From Orlajensenia flava (lineage in GTDB: Bacteria; Actinomycetota; Actinomycetes; Actinomycetales; Microbacteriaceae): a stretch of 64,000 nucleotides of DNA. The DNA lies in NCBI RefSeq assembly GCF_004801905.1, contig NZ_SSSN01000007.1, forward strand, positions 186,001-250,000. Reading direction: 5' to 3'. Position 1 is the stretch's first letter; the number at the start of each line of letters is the position of its first letter. The translations under genes were made by a program, and so were the position numbers. Below, in pieces: positions 63,024 through 64,000 of the stretch. Under the pieces are notes generated by a model. The model saw only the letters and a program-made list of their open reading frames with translations, was not told the origin of the DNA and did not search any database.

Positions 63024-64000
63024 TCAGCCCTTGGCATCGCCGGGGCGAGCCTGCTGCTTCTTGGCGCGGTTCTTGTTCACCGGCTGCTGGCGCTGGGTGG
63101 TGACGGGCTTCTTCTCTTCGATGGTGATGATGTCGCCATCGTTGGCGACGAGCTTTCCCTTGCGAGCAAGGCGAGCCTCCCGTGCCTTGGCCGCTTCACT
63201 GCCGGGGGTGGGCATGTTCCGAATGACCAAGAACTGCTGCACCATCGTCCAGATGTTGGAGGTGAGCCAGTAGAACATGACGCCGAGCGGGAAGGCCACA
63301 CCGGAGAAGGCGAACACGAGGGGCAGCAGGTAGAGCAGAATGCGCTGCTGCTTGAACATGGGGCTCGCCTTGGTCTCCGGCGACATGTTCTTCGACACGA
63401 TCTGCAGCTGGGTGAAGAACTGCGACGCCGTCATCAGCACCACCATCGTGGCGGCGATGATCATGACCGACACGGTGTACGGCTGGCCAGCCGTCATCAG
63501 GCTCCACTGCGAAGCGAAGGAGTCGTGCAACGGAGCGATGCCGAACAGCTTCGCATTCCCGAACTGATCGGCCAATTGCTGGTTCAGCGGACCGACGCCG
63601 GGCTTCTTGTGCTGAGCGTCGTTGAGCACCGAGAACAGGGCGAAGAAGATCGGCATCTGGATGAGCAGTGGCAGGCATGAGCTCAGCGGGTTGGTGCCGG
63701 TCTTCTTGTAGAGCTCCATGGTCTCGCGCGACATCGCCTCGCGGGAGATCTGGTCCTTCTTGCCCTTGTACTTCTCTTGGATCTTCTTCAGTTGCGGTGC
63801 AACTTCGAGCATCCGTCGCTGGTTCTTGATCTGCCGGACGAAGATCGGAATCAGGGCAGCTCGCACCACCAGCACGAGCCCGACGATGGAGAGCACCCAG
63901 GTGAGGCCGGCCGCAGGGTCGAGTCCGACGTTGGAGAGAAGCCAGTGCCAACCGACCAGGAGGAGTTCGACCACCCATTTGAGTGGCCACAGAATCGTGC
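63024..64000 (-). CDS. yidC: Membrane protein insertase YidC, N-terminus cut by window edge
   Basis: About 325 residues visible. The frame continues upstream of GTG 63974 into the edge as 'TILWPLKWVVELLLVGWHWLL', the usual actinobacterial YidC first helix, so the true start is beyond 64000. 'ALIPIFVRQIKNQRRMLEVAPQLKKIQEKYKGKKDQISREAMSRETMELYKKTGTNPLSSCLPLLIQMPIFFALFSVL' is the cytoplasmic hairpin and following helix, including the conserved Arg in TM1 region. A lysine-rich C-terminal tail would contact the ribosome. It inserts membrane proteins. Confidence 0.97.
   Translation of the reverse strand, partial: TILWPLKWVVELLLVGWHWLLSNVGLDPAAGLTWVLSIVGLVLVVRAALIPIFVRQIKNQRRMLEVAPQLKKIQEKYKGKKDQISREAMSRETMELYKKTGTNPLSSCLPLLIQMPIFFALFSVLNDAQHKKPGVGPLNQQLADQFGNAKLFGIAPLHDSFASQWSLMTAGQPYTVSVMIIAATMVVLMTASQFFTQLQIVSKNMSPETKASPMFKQQRILLYLLPLVFAFSGVAFPLGVMFYWLTSNIWTMVQQFLVIRNMPTPGSEAAKAREARLARKGKLVANDGDIITIEEKKPVTTQRQQPVNKNRAKKQQARPGDAKG

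Overview
The window is chromosomal DNA of a high-GC Gram-positive actinobacterium, most likely Microbacteriaceae (Microbacterium or a close relative). This rests on strong GC bias, frequent GTG starts, AGGAGG-type ribosome binding sites, LAXTG-type surface anchors and the conserved origin-proximal gene order at the right end. No taxon could be checked by search.

Left part (1-20.7 kb) is accessory. It holds a partial GH15 gene, an SDR, an alpha/beta hydrolase, an ArsR-SRPBCC-MBL operon, a small membrane protein, a formylglycine-type arylsulfatase, a GNAT acetyltransferase, a YtrA-like GntR/ABC operon with a perfect operator, an amine-oxidase-like FAD protein and a P-loop kinase. After these come a SnoaL-like protein divergent from a broken TetR gene, a pentapeptide-repeat lipoprotein, a Phd/YefM-RelE toxin-antitoxin pair under a TGTACA dyad, a TetR/DUF998 divergent pair around a 12-bp-arm palindrome, an orphan WapI-like gene, a YoeB relic and a secreted GH43-like protein.

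Middle part (21-45.5 kb): 21.0-27.8 kb encodes three secreted wall proteins on the minus strand. Two are very glycine-rich and carry intact LAVTG/LARTG sorting signals; the third has two Ig-like repeats and an anchor that is out of frame. Then come two alpha/beta hydrolases, a membrane protein and a LAL-type LuxR regulator. 33.9-44.4 kb is a carbohydrate cluster: GH42 and GH35 beta-galactosidases, an FAD-dependent oxidoreductase with a C-terminal beta-sandwich, an RpiR regulator, and a solute-binding protein with two permeases but no ATPase. A shared motif, AAATAATTTGCA, occurs four times in its two control regions and is the best candidate operator. A TMEM175-like channel and an ABC-F relic close this part.

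Right part (45.9-64 kb) is the conserved core left of the replication origin: dnaB, rplI, rpsR, ssb, rpsF, a CCA-adding enzyme, a DUF6049-like protein, murJ, trxB, trxA, an aminotransferase, a D-Ala-D-Ala ligase homologue, parB, parA, rsmG, jag and yidC (cut by the window edge). Five parS sites lie at 58.99-62.51 kb, one of them inside parA. By synteny yidD, rnpA, rpmH and dnaA should follow just past the right edge. A cluster of same-orientation DnaA-box-like sequences lies between dnaB and rplI.

The points most worth a second look are the glycine-rich LAXTG cluster, the sugar cluster with its putative operator motif and embedded FAD oxidoreductase, the parS embedded in an extended ParA, and the DnaA-box cluster.
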